46,217 bases of DNA, taken from assembly GCF_900089955.1 (NCBI RefSeq), contig NZ_FLQX01000155.1:1-46217 (forward strand). The letters run 5' to 3'. The notes under the pieces were generated by a model, which saw only the letters and a program-made list of their open reading frames with translations, had not been told where the DNA came from and made no database searches. Shown piece after piece: positions 8,861-28,054 of this stretch (position 1 is the stretch's first letter; every line of letters starts with the position of its first letter). Position numbers and translations under genes: made by a program. Source of the DNA: Candidatus Accumulibacter aalborgensis (lineage in GTDB: Bacteria; Pseudomonadota; Gammaproteobacteria; Burkholderiales; Rhodocyclaceae).

Positions 8861-9390
8861 GCATGCGCTGGTATGTGGTACACGCCTATTCCGGCTTCGA
8901 GAAGAGCGTGCAGCGCGCGCTCATCGAGCGCATTCAGCGGCAAGACATGCAGGCAGCCTTTGGCCGGATACTGGTGCCGGTCGAGGAAGTGGTCGAACTC
9001 AAAATGGGCCAGAAGAGCATTTCAGAACGTAAGTTCTTCCCCGGCTACGTGCTGGTGGAAATGGAAATGAACGACGATTCCTGGCATCTCGTCAAGAGCA
9101 CTCCGAAAGTGACCGGGTTTGTTGGTGGTACTGCCAACAAGCCGTCACCGATTTCCGAAAAGGAAGTCGAGAAGATCATGCAGCAAATACAGGATGGCGT
9201 CGACAAGCCGCGACCAAAGGTTTTGTTTGAACCGGGCGAAGTCGTCCGCGTCAAGGAAGGCCCATTCACCGATTTCCACGGTGCCGTCGAGCAAGTGAAC
9301 TACGAGAAGAACCGTCTGCGTGTGTCGGTGACCATCTTTGGCCGTCCCACCCCGGTTGAGCTGGAGTTTGCTCAAGTCGAGAAAGCCTGA
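8857..9390 (+). CDS. nusG: Transcription termination/antitermination factor NusG
   Basis: A 177-residue NusG. The N-terminal domain starts [13 protein letters not shown] and binds RNA polymerase; the C-terminal KOW domain ([19 protein letters not shown]) binds Rho or S10. It starts at ATG 8857, overlapping the secE stop by four bases. An upstream in-frame start inside secE was rejected because the protein aligns from MSMRW. It suppresses pausing and couples transcription to translation through S10, encoded at 25222. Confidence 0.97.
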   Translation: MSMRWYVVHAYSGFEKSVQRALIERIQRQDMQAAFGRILVPVEEVVELKMGQKSISERKFFPGYVLVEMEMNDDSWHLVKSTPKVTGFVGGTANKPSPISEKEVEKIMQQIQDGVDKPRPKVLFEPGEVVRVKEGPFTDFHGAVEQVNYEKNRLRVSVTIFGRPTPVELEFAQVEKA

Positions 9391-9518
9391 TCCTGCAACC
9401 GAATCGCGGTGCGTGGGAGGTCTTTCGACGCGCCGCAGTAGTGCGGCTCGAGGGCCGCGTTTGTCGTTTGGGGAGCGCTCGTCGGAGCGCGTTCGAACCC
9501 GTCTAGAGGAGTCGTAGC
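9391..9518 (+). promoter_or_regulatory. Structured nusG-rplK intercistronic leader (candidate L1 target)
   Basis: This 128-nt gap contains two perfect small hairpins: GCCGCA-GTAG-TGCGGC at 9432-9447 and GCGCTC-GTCG-GAGCGC at 9475-9490. There is no terminator and no convincing promoter. In E. coli, L1 represses rplKA translation by binding near the rplK start; a similar role here is inference. Confidence 0.4.
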
Positions 9519-9950
9519 GTGGCAAAGAAAATCATCGGCTACATCAAGTTGCAAGTACCGGCCGGCAAGGCCAATCCATCGCCGCCGATCGGGCCTGCGC
9601 TCGGCCAGCGCGGCTTGAACATCATGGAATTCTGCAAGGCCTTCAATGCTCAGACGCAAGGTCTGGAGCCAGGCTTGCCCATTCCCGTGGTCATCACCGC
9701 TTTTGCGGACAAGAGCTTCACCTTCATCATGAAGACGCCGCCGGCGACCGTCCTCATCAAGAAGGCCATCGGTATTCAGAAGGGTAGTGCGAAACCCCAT
9801 ACCGCCAAGGTCGGCACGCTGACGCGTGCGCAGTGTGAAGCCATTGCGACGCAGAAGATGCCCGACCTGACGGCGGCCGACCTGGATGCTGCCGTGCGTA
9901 CGATCGCCGGCAGTGCTCGTACGATGGGCGTTACGGTGGAGGGTCTTTGA
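9519..9950 (+). CDS. rplK: 50S ribosomal protein L11
   Basis: A 143-residue L11, part of the GTPase-associated centre that contacts EF-Tu, EF-G and RelA. The family start [29 protein letters not shown] is split across residues 2-30, and it ends [12 protein letters not shown]. The start codon is GTG, with AGAGGAG upstream. It is followed one base later by rplA. Confidence 0.98.
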   Translation: MAKKIIGYIKLQVPAGKANPSPPIGPALGQRGLNIMEFCKAFNAQTQGLEPGLPIPVVITAFADKSFTFIMKTPPATVLIKKAIGIQKGSAKPHTAKVGTLTRAQCEAIATQKMPDLTAADLDAAVRTIAGSARTMGVTVEGL

Positions 9951-9951
9951 G

Positions 9952-10641
9952 ATGGCGACTCTGAGCAAGCGTCAAAAAGCCTTCAAGGGCAAAGTGAGCC
10001 GCACCAGCAGTCTGCCTCTGGCTGACGCGCTGAAGCTGGCCAAGGAATTTGCCACTGCCAAGTTCGACGAGTCGATAGATGTCGCCGTCTGTCTGGGTGT
10101 TGATCCCCGCAAGTCTGATCAGATCGTACGCGGCTCAGTGGTGCTGCCGGCCGGTAGTGGCAAGACGGTCCGCGTTGCCGTTTTCGCCCAGGGCGACAAA
10201 GCGACTGCGGCTCGGGAAGCCGGAGCGGATATTGTCGGCTTCGAGGATCTGGCTGCTGAAATCAAGGCGGGCGTCATCAATTTTGACCGGGTCATCGCGA
10301 CTCCGGATGCCATGCGCGTGGTCGGTCAACTGGGTCAGATCCTCGGCCCGCGTGGCCTGATGCCGAACCCGAAGGTCGGTACGGTGACCATGGACGTGGC
10401 GACAGCGGTCAAGAATGCCAAGGCGGGTCAGGTTCAATACCGTACCGACAAGGGCGGGATCATTCACAGCACGATCGGCCGCGCATCTTTTGAGGTCGAC
10501 CAGTTGACGATCAACCTCAAGGCGCTGGTCGATGCCTTGATCAAAGCCAAGCCGGCGACTTCCAAGGGCCAGTATCTGCAACGAATTGCTCTGTCCAGCA
10601 CGATGGGGCCAGGTATTGTCGTGGATTCTTCCACGCTGTGA
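9952..10641 (+). CDS. rplA: 50S ribosomal protein L1
   Basis: A 229-residue L1 forming the mobile L1 stalk by the E site. Family motifs include the central [14 protein letters not shown]. It begins at ATG 9952, one base after the rplK stop, so translation is probably coupled. In E. coli L1 is the autogenous repressor of rplKA. Length matches the family. Confidence 0.98.
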   Translation: MATLSKRQKAFKGKVSRTSSLPLADALKLAKEFATAKFDESIDVAVCLGVDPRKSDQIVRGSVVLPAGSGKTVRVAVFAQGDKATAAREAGADIVGFEDLAAEIKAGVINFDRVIATPDAMRVVGQLGQILGPRGLMPNPKVGTVTMDVATAVKNAKAGQVQYRTDKGGIIHSTIGRASFEVDQLTINLKALVDALIKAKPATSKGQYLQRIALSSTMGPGIVVDSSTL

Positions 10642-10924
10642 GGCATGCGCCCAGCCACCGTGCCATGGTGGCCGGGCACTGAACTTTGTTGGGCTGTCGG
10701 CTGCACGTTCTGGCGCTGCCGACAGATCGTCAAAAACCGCAGGTGCCGAAGGCGATTGCCGGAAGCTTAAGTGTGCAAGCGGCCTGCGTAGACGGTAGGC
10801 CCCGAGAAGGACTTCGCAGCGATGAGCGTCATGCTTTTCGTTGTCGCCCCTGATCCAGGTTGCCGTGGGTGCAGCGCATCCTGCGGGATACGCTGTGGTG
10901 TTGACTTGATTGGAGGAAAGGCCT
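10642..10924 (+). ncRNA. rplJ (L10) leader-like structured RNA
   Basis: The largest gap in the window (283 nt), dense in hairpins. An imperfect stem of GCCC and GCCACC arms spans 10649-10677; a perfect 8-bp stem CTGTCGGC/GCCGACAG spans 10694-10725; and GGCCT/AGGCC (10781-10801) closes a GCGTAGACGGT loop. That loop resembles, from memory, the conserved box of the proteobacterial L10 leader, where L10(L12)4 binds to repress rplJL. GGAGG for rplJ lies at its end. No clear promoter was found in it. Confidence 0.6.
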
Positions 10925-11422
10925 GTGGGTCTCAATCTTGAAGAAAAGAAGGCCGTCGTGGCTGACGTGTCGGCCAAAATCGCCGCTGCTCAGACGATCG
11001 TCGTGGCTGAGTACGCTGGCATGCCAGTCGCTCACCTGACTCGTCTGCGAGCGCAGGCGCGCGCCTCAGGGGTCTATCTGCGCGTGCTGAAGAACACGCT
11101 GGTGCGTCGGGCGGTGCAGGACACCGTATTCGCCGGTCTTGCCAAGGAGATGACGGGGCCGCTGATTTACAGCATCTCGGAAGATCCTGTTGCGGCGGCA
11201 AGGGTGCTCAACGACTTTGCCAAAACCAATGACAAGCTCGTTCTGAAAGCCGGCAGCTATTCCGGCCAGTTTCTTGACAAGGCCGGCGTGCAGGCACTGG
11301 CGTCGATCCCGAGTCGCAACGAACTGCTTGCTCAGTTGCTTGGCATCATGCAGGCTCCGGTGACCGGTTTTGCCTGCGCACTCGCAGCTCTCGCCAAACA
11401 ACGTGAAGAAGCGGTCGCCTGA
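10925..11422 (+). CDS. rplJ: 50S ribosomal protein L10
   Basis: A 165-residue L10, which anchors the L7/L12 dimers to the stalk base; same length as in E. coli. It begins GTG ([16 protein letters not shown], aligning with the family N-terminus) five bases after GGAGGAAAG. A TTG 15 bases upstream falls in that Shine-Dalgarno and was rejected. The C-terminal helix binding L12 is present ([13 protein letters not shown]). Confidence 0.97.
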   Translation: MGLNLEEKKAVVADVSAKIAAAQTIVVAEYAGMPVAHLTRLRAQARASGVYLRVLKNTLVRRAVQDTVFAGLAKEMTGPLIYSISEDPVAAARVLNDFAKTNDKLVLKAGSYSGQFLDKAGVQALASIPSRNELLAQLLGIMQAPVTGFACALAALAKQREEAVA

Positions 11423-11470
11423 TCACGCTGTCAGCTTTTACAAGTATTCTGATTTAGGAGTTTATTGATT

Positions 11471-11839
11471 ATGGCACTTAGCAAAGAAGACATCCTCGAA
11501 GCCGTCGGCGCGATGACGGTCATGGAACTGAACGACCTGGTCAAGGCGTTCGAAGAGAAGTTTGGCGTTTCCGCGGCTTCGATGGCGGTTGCTGCGCCTG
11601 GAGCGGCCGCTGCGGTAGTTGAGGAACAAACCGAGTTTACCGTGATGCTGATGGCTGCCGGCGAGAAGAAGGTCGAGACCATCAAGGTTGTCCGCGCGGC
11701 GACTGGCCTTGGCCTCAAGGAAGCCAAGGATCTCGTCGACGGTGCGCCGAAGGCGGTCAAGGAAGCTGTTTCCAAGGCTGATGCCGAAGCCCTCAAGAAG
11801 TTGCTCGAGGACGTCGGGGCCAAGGTCGAGGTCAAGTAA
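11471..11839 (+). CDS. rplL: 50S ribosomal protein L7/L12
   Basis: A 122-residue acidic stalk protein that recruits translation factors. N-terminal dimerisation domain ([15 protein letters not shown]), an Ala-rich hinge ([11 protein letters not shown]), and the C-terminal factor-binding domain with KTVIKV-like [10 protein letters not shown] and [19 protein letters not shown] 11471 is preferred over ATG 11465 because it matches the family N-terminus and lies better from TTTAGGAG. Confidence 0.98.
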   Translation: MALSKEDILEAVGAMTVMELNDLVKAFEEKFGVSAASMAVAAPGAAAAVVEEQTEFTVMLMAAGEKKVETIKVVRAATGLGLKEAKDLVDGAPKAVKEAVSKADAEALKKLLEDVGAKVEVK

Positions 11840-11857
11840 TTCCTGGTCACGCACGCT

Positions 11858-11885
11858 GGGCTGGCAGCCTTCCGGCTGTCGGCCC
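11858..11885 (+). terminator. rplL-rpoB attenuator-like hairpin
   Basis: A 12-bp stem GGGCTGGCAGCC/GGCTGTCGGCCC (two G-U pairs) with a TTCC loop, 18 bases after the rplL stop. It is followed by TGTTGTGCTTTT, a poor T-tract, so termination should be partial. E. coli has a partial terminator and an RNase III site at this same position, which lowers rpoBC relative to rplJL. The rest of the 11840-12100 gap shows nothing else clear. Confidence 0.55.
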
Positions 11886-12100
11886 TGTTGTGCTTTTCCG
11901 GAAACGGCTTTGCGTCTGCGCATTGCGTGGGCGTGAGGGCGTGTAGCGCGCAAACGCAAGTACGAGTAGCGAAAGCAGAGCGAACCTCCGCCTGCCTGTC
12001 AAGCTTCTAATCGTATTGCGTTTGTCCGTTGCGCTCCGGCGGGTCTGACGACTGTCGCCGGTGCATGCTAGAGGATTTGCCTTCTGAGTTCGGAGCGACC

Positions 12101-16384
<4,284 letters not shown>

Positions 16385-16475
16385 TTGTCTGCCGCGAGGT
16401 GAGCGCTGAAGGCGGTGTTCTTGCCCGTCCCTCAGCGCCTTGCCCCCGATGCCTTACGCCTCACTGGAGCAAAAG

Positions 16476-20683
<4,208 letters not shown>

Positions 20684-20687
<4 letters not shown>

Positions 20688-20712
20688 CTTGAAACGCGAT
20701 AGACCCTAGAAT
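20684..20712 (+). promoter_or_regulatory. Sigma70 promoter for rpsL-rpsG-fusA-tuf, overlapping the rpoC stop
   Basis: TTGACT (20684-20689), exactly 17 bp, then TAGAAT (20707-20712): five of six matches in each box. The -35 contains the rpoC TGA. Start predicted near 20719, giving a leader of about 133 nt before rpsL that includes two hairpins. Confidence 0.7.
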
Positions 20713-20726
20713 CGCCGGTCTTTGTC

Positions 20727-20750
20727 GCCGTTGCCAAGTGTGGCGCCGGC
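20727..20750 (+). other. First leader hairpin upstream of rpsL
   Basis: GCCGTTGCCA, AGTG loop, TGGCGCCGGC: nine of ten positions pair. It lies just after the predicted start of the rpsL promoter and 16 nt before the terminator hairpin, so it could be part of an attenuator. No alternative antiterminator pairing was proven by eye. Confidence 0.45.
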
Positions 20751-20765
20751 TTCTCATGAAAATCG

Positions 20766-20797
20766 CCGAGGCGGCCTTTGGACCGCCTTGGTTTTTT
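20766..20797 (+). terminator. Intrinsic terminator after rpoC, within the rpsL leader
   Basis: CCGAGGCGG (20766-20774) pairs with CCGCCTTGG (20783-20791) in a 9-bp stem, followed by six T. It is a good intrinsic terminator. It would end rpoBC transcripts, but it also lies downstream of the promoter at 20684-20712, so rpsL transcripts from that promoter must read through it. Confidence 0.8.
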
Positions 20798-20851
20798 GCA
20801 GACGCCATGTGCTTGTCACGACGGTCGCTGCACTGAATATAGGGGTGGAAC

Positions 20852-21229
20852 ATGCCAACCATTAACCAGCTCGTGCGCAAGCCTCGCGAGGCCATACGCA
20901 GCAAGAGCAAAGTGCCGGCTTTGGGAAATTGCCCTCAGAAACGGGGCGTCTGCACACGCGTCTACACGACGACGCCAAAGAAGCCTAACTCAGCGCTGCG
21001 GAAGGTCTGCAAGGTACGGCTGACGAACGGTTTCGAGGTCATCTCCTATATTGGCGGTGAGGGCCACAATCTTCAGGAACACTCGGTGGTTCTGATCCGC
21101 GGTGGCCGCGTCAAGGATTTGCCGGGTGTCCGCTATCACACGGTTCGCGGTTCGCTCGATACGCAGGGTGTCAAGAAGCGCAAGCAGAGCCGTTCCAAGT
21201 ATGGTACCAAGCGCCCCAAGGCTGCTTGA
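20852..21229 (+). CDS. rpsL: 30S ribosomal protein S12
   Basis: A 125-residue S12 of the decoding centre. The conserved [11 protein letters not shown] loop (from residue 41) has the Lys43 typical of streptomycin-sensitive ribosomes, and the [13 protein letters not shown] loop is also wild type. First gene of the str block (rpsL, rpsG, fusA, tuf). It is preceded by GGGGTGGAAC. Confidence 0.98.
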   Translation: MPTINQLVRKPREAIRSKSKVPALGNCPQKRGVCTRVYTTTPKKPNSALRKVCKVRLTNGFEVISYIGGEGHNLQEHSVVLIRGGRVKDLPGVRYHTVRGSLDTQGVKKRKQSRSKYGTKRPKAA

Positions 21230-21268
21230 GTTTCCGTCCGAGTAAGGGCCGTTCCAGGTGGGCGGCCG

Positions 21269-21296
21269 GGAGGGTCGGTATCCCGTCCGACCCTTC
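21269..21296 (+). promoter_or_regulatory. rpsL-rpsG intercistronic hairpin (candidate S7 target)
   Basis: A perfect 8-bp stem AGGGTCGG/CCGACCCT (21271-21278 with 21287-21294), extended by two more pairs, with an 8-nt loop. No T-run follows, so it is not a terminator. In E. coli S7 binds the rpsL-rpsG intercistronic RNA to control str translation; an equivalent role here is inferred only from position. Confidence 0.45.
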
Positions 21297-21325
21297 GACT
21301 GAATTGTGACTTTTGAGAGGTTGCT

Positions 21326-21796
21326 ATGCCCCGTCGTCGTGAAGTGCCGAAGCGCGATATTCTGCCGGACCCGAAGTTTGGTAACGTCGAGGTCTCCAAG
21401 TTCGTCAATACGATCATGAAATGCGGCAAGAAGTCCGTCGCCGAACGCATCGTCTATGGTGCGTTCGATCTGATCGTGAGCAAGACCAGCAAGGACCCGA
21501 TCGAGGTGTTCGGTATGGCTCTGGGCAATATCAAGCCCTTGGTTGAAGTAAAGAGTCGCCGTGTGGGTGGTGCCAATTACCAGGTGCCGGTGGAAGTCCG
21601 CCCAAGTCGTCGGATGGCGCTGGCCATGCGCTGGCTGCGGGAATCGGCACGCAAGCGTTCGGAAAAGTCGATGGGCCAGCGCTTGGCAGCCGAAATGCTT
21701 GAAGCATCGGAGAGCCGCGGCGGTGCCGTCAAGAAGCGCGACGAGGTTCACCGTATGGCCGAAGCAAACAAGGCGTTCGCGCACTTCCGGTTCTGA
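21326..21796 (+). CDS. rpsG: 30S ribosomal protein S7
   Basis: A 156-residue S7, the primary assembly protein of the 30S head. It begins [17 protein letters not shown] and carries [16 protein letters not shown], the family core. ATG start with GAGAGG upstream. In E. coli S7 is the translational repressor of the str operon. Confidence 0.98.
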   Translation: MPRRREVPKRDILPDPKFGNVEVSKFVNTIMKCGKKSVAERIVYGAFDLIVSKTSKDPIEVFGMALGNIKPLVEVKSRRVGGANYQVPVEVRPSRRMALAMRWLRESARKRSEKSMGQRLAAEMLEASESRGGAVKKRDEVHRMAEANKAFAHFRF

Positions 21797-21858
21797 GGCG
21801 CCAGCGTCGCAGTTTTCTACTGCCGACGATCGTTCTTTCTTAGTGAAGGTTTATTACT

Positions 21859-23952
21859 GTGGCACGCAAAACCCCCATCGAGCGCTACCGGAACATCGGC
21901 ATCAGCGCTCACATTGACGCCGGCAAGACGACGGCGACCGAGCGTATCCTGTTTTACACCGGTATCAATCACAAGATTGGTGAAGTGCACGACGGCGCCG
22001 CGACCATGGACTGGATGGCGCAAGAGCAGGAGCGCGGCATCACCATCACTTCGGCGGCCACTACCTGCTTCTGGAAGGGCATGCAGTTCGACCGCCCGGA
22101 GCACCGGATCAACATCATTGATACGCCGGGTCACGTCGACTTCACGATCGAAGTCGAACGCTCAATGCGGGTCCTTGACGGCGCGTGCATGATCTACTGC
22201 GCGGTCGGTGGCGTTCAGCCGCAGTCCGAGACGGTCTGGCGCCAGGCCACCAAGTACAAGGTGCCGCGACTGGCTTTCGTCAACAAGATGGACCGCCAGG
22301 GCGCCGACTTCTTCAAGGTCGTCGAGCAGATGAAAGCGCGCCTGAAAGCCAATCCGGTGCCGATCGTGATTCCTATCGGCAAGGAAGACTACTTCGAGGG
22401 CGTCGTCGACCTGATCAAGATGAAGGCGATCTATTGGGACGAGGCCTCGCTGGGAATGAAGTTTGATTACCGCGACATTCCAGCGGCGCTGCAGGCTGAA
22501 GCGGAAGATTGGCGCGGCCAGATGGTCGAGGCCGCCGCCGAGGCGTCCGAGGAGTTGATGGACGCGTATCTCGATCGGGGCGACCTGGCTGAGGCTGAAG
22601 TCATCGCGGGGCTCCGTATGCGCACGATCGCCTGTGAGATTCAACCAGCGCTCTGTGGCACTGCGTTCAAGAACAAAGGCGTGCAACGCATGCTTGATGC
22701 GGTGCTTGATTTGCTTCCGTCGCCGGTTGACATCCCGCCGGTGACCGGCGAAAAGGAAGACGGCGAGCCGACCAGCCGCGATGCGTCGGACACGGCCAAG
22801 TTCTCTGCCCTTGCATTCAAGTTGATGACCGACCCCTACGTTGGCCAACTGACCTTCATCCGGGTCTACTCGGGTGTGCTGAAAACCGGTGACACGATCT
22901 ACAACCCGACCAAGGGTCGCAAGGAACGCATCGGCCGCGTGCTGCAGATGCACGCCAACAACCGCGAAGAAATCAAGGAAGTTTTTGCTGGCGACATCGC
23001 CGCTTGCGTCGGTCTCAAGGAGATCACCACCGGTGAGACGTTGTGCGATCCGCTGGCGGTCATTACGCTCGAACGGATGATCTTTCCGGAACCCGTGATT
23101 CACGTTGCCGTGGAGCCGAAGACCAAGCCGGACCAGGAAAAGATGGGCATCGCTCTCGGTCGTCTGGCTCAGGAGGACCCATCTTTCCGCGTCCGTACCG
23201 ACGAAGAGTCGGGGCAAACGATCATTTCAGGAATGGGCGAGTTGCACCTCGAGATCATCGTTGACCGGCTGAAGCGCGAATTCGGTGTCGATGCCAACGT
23301 CGGCGCGCCGCAAGTGGCGTACCGGGAGTGCATCAAAAAGTCGGTCGAACAGGAAGGGAAGTTTGTCAAGCAGTCGGGTGGTCGAGGTCAGTATGGGCAT
23401 GTCTGGTTGAAGATCGAGCCCAACGCGCCTGGCAAGGGTTACGAATTCGTAGACGCGATCAAGGGTGGCACGGTGCCGCGGGAGTACATCCCGGCGGTGG
23501 ACAAGGGACTGCAGGACGCAGTCACCAGTGGTGTGCTGGCCGGCTTCCCTGTTGTGGACATCAAGTTTACCCTGTTCGAAGGCTCCTACCACGACGTTGA
23601 CTCCAATGAAAACGCTTTTCGGATGGCTGCTGCGATGGCCTTCAAGGAGGGCATGCGGCGCGCTTCGCCGACCCTGCTGGAACCGATGATGGCGGTCGAG
23701 GTGGAGACGCCGGAAGACTATATGGGCAACGTGATGGGCGACCTGTCGGGCCGTCGCGGCATGGTTCAAGGGATGGAAGACCTGCCAGGGAACAACAAGG
23801 CGATCAAGGCCGAGGTGCCTTTGGCCGAGATGTTTGGCTACTCGACCACCTTGCGCTCGCTGTCCCAGGGTCGCGCGACCTACTCAATGGAATTCAAGCA
23901 CTACGCCGAGGCGCCAAAGAACATCGCCGAGGCGGTCATCAACAAGAAATGA
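21859..23952 (+). CDS. fusA: Elongation factor G
   Basis: A 697-residue GTPase that drives translocation and, with RRF, ribosome recycling. G1 is AHIDAGKTT (residues 17-25), G3 is DTPGHVDF, G4 is NKMD. Domains II to V follow, including GRGQYGHV in domain IV. The start codon is GTG, preceded by a weak GAAGG. Full length; only one fusA copy lies in the window. Confidence 0.98.
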   Translation: MARKTPIERYRNIGISAHIDAGKTTATERILFYTGINHKIGEVHDGAATMDWMAQEQERGITITSAATTCFWKGMQFDRPEHRINIIDTPGHVDFTIEVERSMRVLDGACMIYCAVGGVQPQSETVWRQATKYKVPRLAFVNKMDRQGADFFKVVEQMKARLKANPVPIVIPIGKEDYFEGVVDLIKMKAIYWDEASLGMKFDYRDIPAALQAEAEDWRGQMVEAAAEASEELMDAYLDRGDLAEAEVIAGLRMRTIACEIQPALCGTAFKNKGVQRMLDAVLDLLPSPVDIPPVTGEKEDGEPTSRDASDTAKFSALAFKLMTDPYVGQLTFIRVYSGVLKTGDTIYNPTKGRKERIGRVLQMHANNREEIKEVFAGDIAACVGLKEITTGETLCDPLAVITLERMIFPEPVIHVAVEPKTKPDQEKMGIALGRLAQEDPSFRVRTDEESGQTIISGMGELHLEIIVDRLKREFGVDANVGAPQVAYRECIKKSVEQEGKFVKQSGGRGQYGHVWLKIEPNAPGKGYEFVDAIKGGTVPREYIPAVDKGLQDAVTSGVLAGFPVVDIKFTLFEGSYHDVDSNENAFRMAAAMAFKEGMRRASPTLLEPMMAVEVETPEDYMGNVMGDLSGRRGMVQGMEDLPGNNKAIKAEVPLAEMFGYSTTLRSLSQGRATYSMEFKHYAEAPKNIAEAVINKK

Positions 23953-23975
23953 CTTTGATATTGAGGGAGCGGTAA

Positions 23976-25166
<1,191 letters not shown>

Positions 25167-25221
25167 TTCGGCACACTTCGGGTGGGGCATGTGCGTCACC
25201 CGTCGCTCTTTGGAATCCGAT

Positions 25222-25533
25222 ATGCAAAGCCAGAAAATTCGCATCCGCCTGAAGGCATTCGATTATCGCCTGATCGATCAATCCGCTCAGGAGATCGTCG
25301 ACACCGCCAAGCGCACGGGAGCCGTTGTTCGCGGACCGGTGCCGCTGCCGACTCGCATCCAGCGCTTCGATTTGCTCCGCTCCCCGCACGTGGACAAGAG
25401 TTCGCGCGACCAGTTTGAAATGCGCACACACCTGCGTCTGATGGACATCATCGATCCCACGGACAAGACGGTCGACGCACTGATGAAGCTTGATCTGCCT
25501 GCCGGCGTTGACGTCGAAATTAAGTTGCAGTAG
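25222..25533 (+). CDS. rpsJ: 30S ribosomal protein S10 / NusE
   Basis: A 103-residue S10, also the transcription antitermination factor NusE, which binds NusB and the NusG C-terminus. It starts [19 protein letters not shown], the family N-terminus; an upstream in-frame extension runs back into tuf and was rejected. The Shine-Dalgarno is weak (TGGA). Unlike E. coli, it is separated from rplC by a promoter and a terminator-type hairpin. Confidence 0.98.
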   Translation: MQSQKIRIRLKAFDYRLIDQSAQEIVDTAKRTGAVVRGPVPLPTRIQRFDLLRSPHVDKSSRDQFEMRTHLRLMDIIDPTDKTVDALMKLDLPAGVDVEIKLQ

Positions 25534-25554
25534 GGACGCGCTTGCGGCTATAAT
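25525..25554 (+). promoter_or_regulatory. Sigma70 promoter for the rplC-led part of the S10 block
   Basis: TTGCAG (25525-25530), 18 bp, perfect TATAAT (25549-25554). The -35 covers the last codons of rpsJ and the spacer begins with its TAG. The predicted start near 25561 lies seven bases before a terminator-type hairpin, so the transcript begins with a short structured leader before rplC. Confidence 0.7.
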
Positions 25555-25567
25555 CGCCGCCTTTCGT

Positions 25568-25604
25568 CGGGCAGTGGTGTGTTGAGACACTGCCCGGTTT
25601 TGTT
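25568..25604 (+). terminator. Terminator-type hairpin between rpsJ and rplC
   Basis: CGGGCAGTG (25568-25576) pairs perfectly with CACTGCCCG (25588-25596) around an 11-nt loop, followed by GTTTTGTT. It may end the str-rpsJ transcript, or act as an attenuator for the promoter just upstream. About 45 bases of leader follow before rplC. Confidence 0.65.
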
Positions 25605-25649
25605 AGCAACGCTCGCCGGCCAATCGTAGCCGGTCAGAGGAGAACAACC

Positions 25650-26294
25650 ATGAGTCTAGGCCTTGTTGGGCGCAAGGTTGGCATGACGCGCATCTTTACC
25701 GACGAGGGCGTTAGCGTCCCGGTGACTGTGCTCGATGTGTCGAACAATCGCGTCGCCCAGATCAAAACGCCGCAAAACGACGGTTATTCAGTCGTCCAGC
25801 TGGCCTTTGGCAAGCGCCGCGCGTCGCGCGTCAATCAACCCTTGGCAGGCCATCTGGCTAAAGCCGGTGTCGAAGCGGGTCACGTTCTGAAGGAGTTCCC
25901 TGTTTCCGTCGACGAACTCGCCACGCTCAAGCCTGGCGACCAGATCAGCGTGACCATTTTTGCCGTCGGCCAAAAGGTCGACGTCACCGCTCAGACCATC
26001 GGCAAGGGTTTTTCGGGGGCGATCAAGCGCCATCACTTCTCTTCGCAAGGTGCGGCACACGGCAACTCCGTTTCGCACCAGGCGCTGGGGTCGACAGGAA
26101 TGGCCCAGGATCCGGGCCGGGTTTTTCCCGGCAAGAAAATGGCCGGGCACCTGGGCGCCGTCAAGCGCACCCAGCAGAACCTCGAAGTCGTTCGTGTCGA
26201 TGTGGATCGCCAGTTGCTGTTGCTCAAGGGCGCGGTTCCCGGCTCCAAGGGGGCGGATGTGATTGTGCGTCCTGCAGTCAAGGCGGGGGCATAA
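25650..26294 (+). CDS. rplC: 50S ribosomal protein L3
   Basis: A 214-residue L3, an early 50S assembly protein reaching towards the peptidyl transferase centre. Starts [16 protein letters not shown]; the conserved [20 protein letters not shown] loop and [15 protein letters not shown] segment, the region of the methylated Gln in E. coli, are intact. GAGGAGAAC precedes the start. The stop TAA abuts the rplD ATG directly. Confidence 0.98.
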   Translation: MSLGLVGRKVGMTRIFTDEGVSVPVTVLDVSNNRVAQIKTPQNDGYSVVQLAFGKRRASRVNQPLAGHLAKAGVEAGHVLKEFPVSVDELATLKPGDQISVTIFAVGQKVDVTAQTIGKGFSGAIKRHHFSSQGAAHGNSVSHQALGSTGMAQDPGRVFPGKKMAGHLGAVKRTQQNLEVVRVDVDRQLLLLKGAVPGSKGADVIVRPAVKAGA

Positions 26295-26915
26295 ATGGAA
26301 CTCAAGCTTATCAATCAGCATGGCCAGGACAGCAGTTGCGTGGATGCTTCTGACTCCCTGTTTGGCCGTGATTACAACGAGGCGCTGGTGCACCAGGTTC
26401 TGGTCGCCTATCAGGCCAATGCGCGCAGCGGTGACCGCGCCCAGAAGGACCGCCAGGATGTGCGGCACACGACCAAGAAGCCGTGGCGCCAAAAAGGCAC
26501 CGGTCGCGCCCGCGCAGGCATGTCTTCCTCGCCGATATGGCGTGGCGGCGGTCGGGTCTTCCCGAGTTCGCCTGACGAGAATTTCAGCCAGAAGCTGAAC
26601 CGCAAGATGTACCGCGCGGGAATGGCCGCTATCCTCTCCCAGCTTGTCCGCCAGGACCGCCTGGCGGTGGTGGAGAGCCTTTCGATCGATGCGCCGAAGA
26701 CCCGGCTGTTCGCTGCCAGGATCAAGGAACTGGGCTATGAGTCGGTGCTGATAATTACCGATAGTCTCGACGAGAACGTCTTTCTGGCGGCGCGAAATCT
26801 GCCCAATGTGCTGGTACTGGAAGTTCACCAGGCCGATCCGGTATCGTTGGTCCACTTCCCGAAGGTATTGCTGACCAAGGGCGCGCTGGCCAAGTTTGAG
26901 GAGATCCTGGGATGA
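26295..26915 (+). CDS. rplD: 50S ribosomal protein L4
   Basis: A 206-residue L4 whose extended loop ([19 protein letters not shown], then TGRARAG) lines the exit tunnel. In E. coli L4 also represses the S10 operon by attenuation and translational control at the leader; here a candidate leader precedes rplC rather than rpsJ. It starts at zero distance from rplC and overlaps rplW by four bases. Confidence 0.98.
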   Translation: MELKLINQHGQDSSCVDASDSLFGRDYNEALVHQVLVAYQANARSGDRAQKDRQDVRHTTKKPWRQKGTGRARAGMSSSPIWRGGGRVFPSSPDENFSQKLNRKMYRAGMAAILSQLVRQDRLAVVESLSIDAPKTRLFAARIKELGYESVLIITDSLDENVFLAARNLPNVLVLEVHQADPVSLVHFPKVLLTKGALAKFEEILG

Positions 26916-27214
26916 ACCAAGAACGTCTGTTGCAAGTCCTGCTCGCCCCTCAGATCTCGGAAAAGGCTACTTTCCTGGCCGAGAAGCATGAACAGGTGAT
27001 CTTTCGCGTGGTGTCCGACGCGACCAAGCCTGAAGTCAAGGGCGCCGTCGAGCTGCTGTTCAAGGTGGCCGTCGAGTCGGTTCAGATTGCCAACGTCAAA
27101 GGCAAGCACAAGAAATTCGGTCGTGTCATGGGCCGCCGCAAGAGCTGGAAGAAGGCATACGTTTGCCTGAAGCCCGGTCAGGAAATCAATTTCGTCGATG
27201 GGGGAGCCGTCTGA
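26912..27214 (+). CDS. rplW: 50S ribosomal protein L23
   Basis: A 100-residue L23 at the tunnel exit, docking site for trigger factor and SRP. It has the family N-terminus ([15 protein letters not shown]) and the ribosome-binding loop [20 protein letters not shown]. It overlaps rplD by four bases and rplB by one base, so all three are translationally coupled. Confidence 0.97.
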   Translation: MNQERLLQVLLAPQISEKATFLAEKHEQVIFRVVSDATKPEVKGAVELLFKVAVESVQIANVKGKHKKFGRVMGRRKSWKKAYVCLKPGQEINFVDGGAV

Positions 27215-28041
27215 TGGCACTCGTCAAAGTCAAGCCGACTTCGCCTGGCCGCCGCGCGGTGGTCAAGGTCGTCAATCAAGGTCTGCACAAGGGTGCGCCG
27301 CTCGCTGCTCTGGTCGAGCCACAATCCAGGCATGCTGGCCGTAACAATAGCGGTCGCATCACGACCAGGCACCAGGGCGGTGGCCACAAGCAACACTACC
27401 GGCTGGTCGACTTCAAGCGCAACAAGGATGGGATTCCAGCCGAGGTCGAGCGTCTTGAGTATGACCCGAACCGGACGGCGAACATTGCCTTGCTCTGTTA
27501 TGCCGATGGGGAACGGCGCTATATCATTGCGCCGAAAGGGCTGGTCGTTGGCCAACAGGTCTCCAGTGGTTCCGAAGCGCCAATCAAGGTGGGCAACACG
27601 CTGCCGATCCGCAACATCCCGGTGGGTACCACCATCCACTGCGTCGAGATGGTCCCTGGCAAGGGTGCGCAACTGGCTCGCTCGGCAGGCACCTCGGTCC
27701 AGTTGCTGGCCAGGGAAGGCGTCCACGCGCAGTTGCGCCTTCGCTCAGGCGAGATCAGGCGGGTGCACGTTGAGTGCCGTGCCACAATTGGCGAAGTGGG
27801 TAACGAGGAACATGGCCTACGTTCCATCGGCAAAGCCGGTGCCAATCGCTGGCGTGGTATCCGTCCGACGGTTCGTGGCGTGGCGATGAACCCGATCGAC
27901 CACCCGCATGGTGGTGGCGAGGGCAAGACAGCTGCGGGTATGCATCCGGTCAGTCCTTGGGGTACCAAGACCAAGGGTTATCGTACTCGTCGCAACAAGC
28001 GTACGACTTCGATGATCGTGCAGCGCCGCAACAAACGCTAG
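27214..28041 (+). CDS. rplB: 50S ribosomal protein L2
   Basis: A 275-residue L2, needed for subunit joining and peptidyl transfer. Starts [18 protein letters not shown]; the conserved GGGEGK loop with its His ([11 protein letters not shown]) and the [13 protein letters not shown] tail are present. ATG 27214 overlaps the rplW TGA by one base; an extension to 27163 lies inside rplW and is not used. Confidence 0.98.
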   Translation: MALVKVKPTSPGRRAVVKVVNQGLHKGAPLAALVEPQSRHAGRNNSGRITTRHQGGGHKQHYRLVDFKRNKDGIPAEVERLEYDPNRTANIALLCYADGERRYIIAPKGLVVGQQVSSGSEAPIKVGNTLPIRNIPVGTTIHCVEMVPGKGAQLARSAGTSVQLLAREGVHAQLRLRSGEIRRVHVECRATIGEVGNEEHGLRSIGKAGANRWRGIRPTVRGVAMNPIDHPHGGGEGKTAAGMHPVSPWGTKTKGYRTRRNKRTTSMIVQRRNKR

Positions 28042-28054
28042 GGGATAGAGAACC

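Noticed and set aside
20813-20840. TTGTCA...GAATAT as a second promoter after the rpsL leader terminator
   Set aside because: The predicted start would fall in the rpsL ribosome-binding site; boxes are poor.
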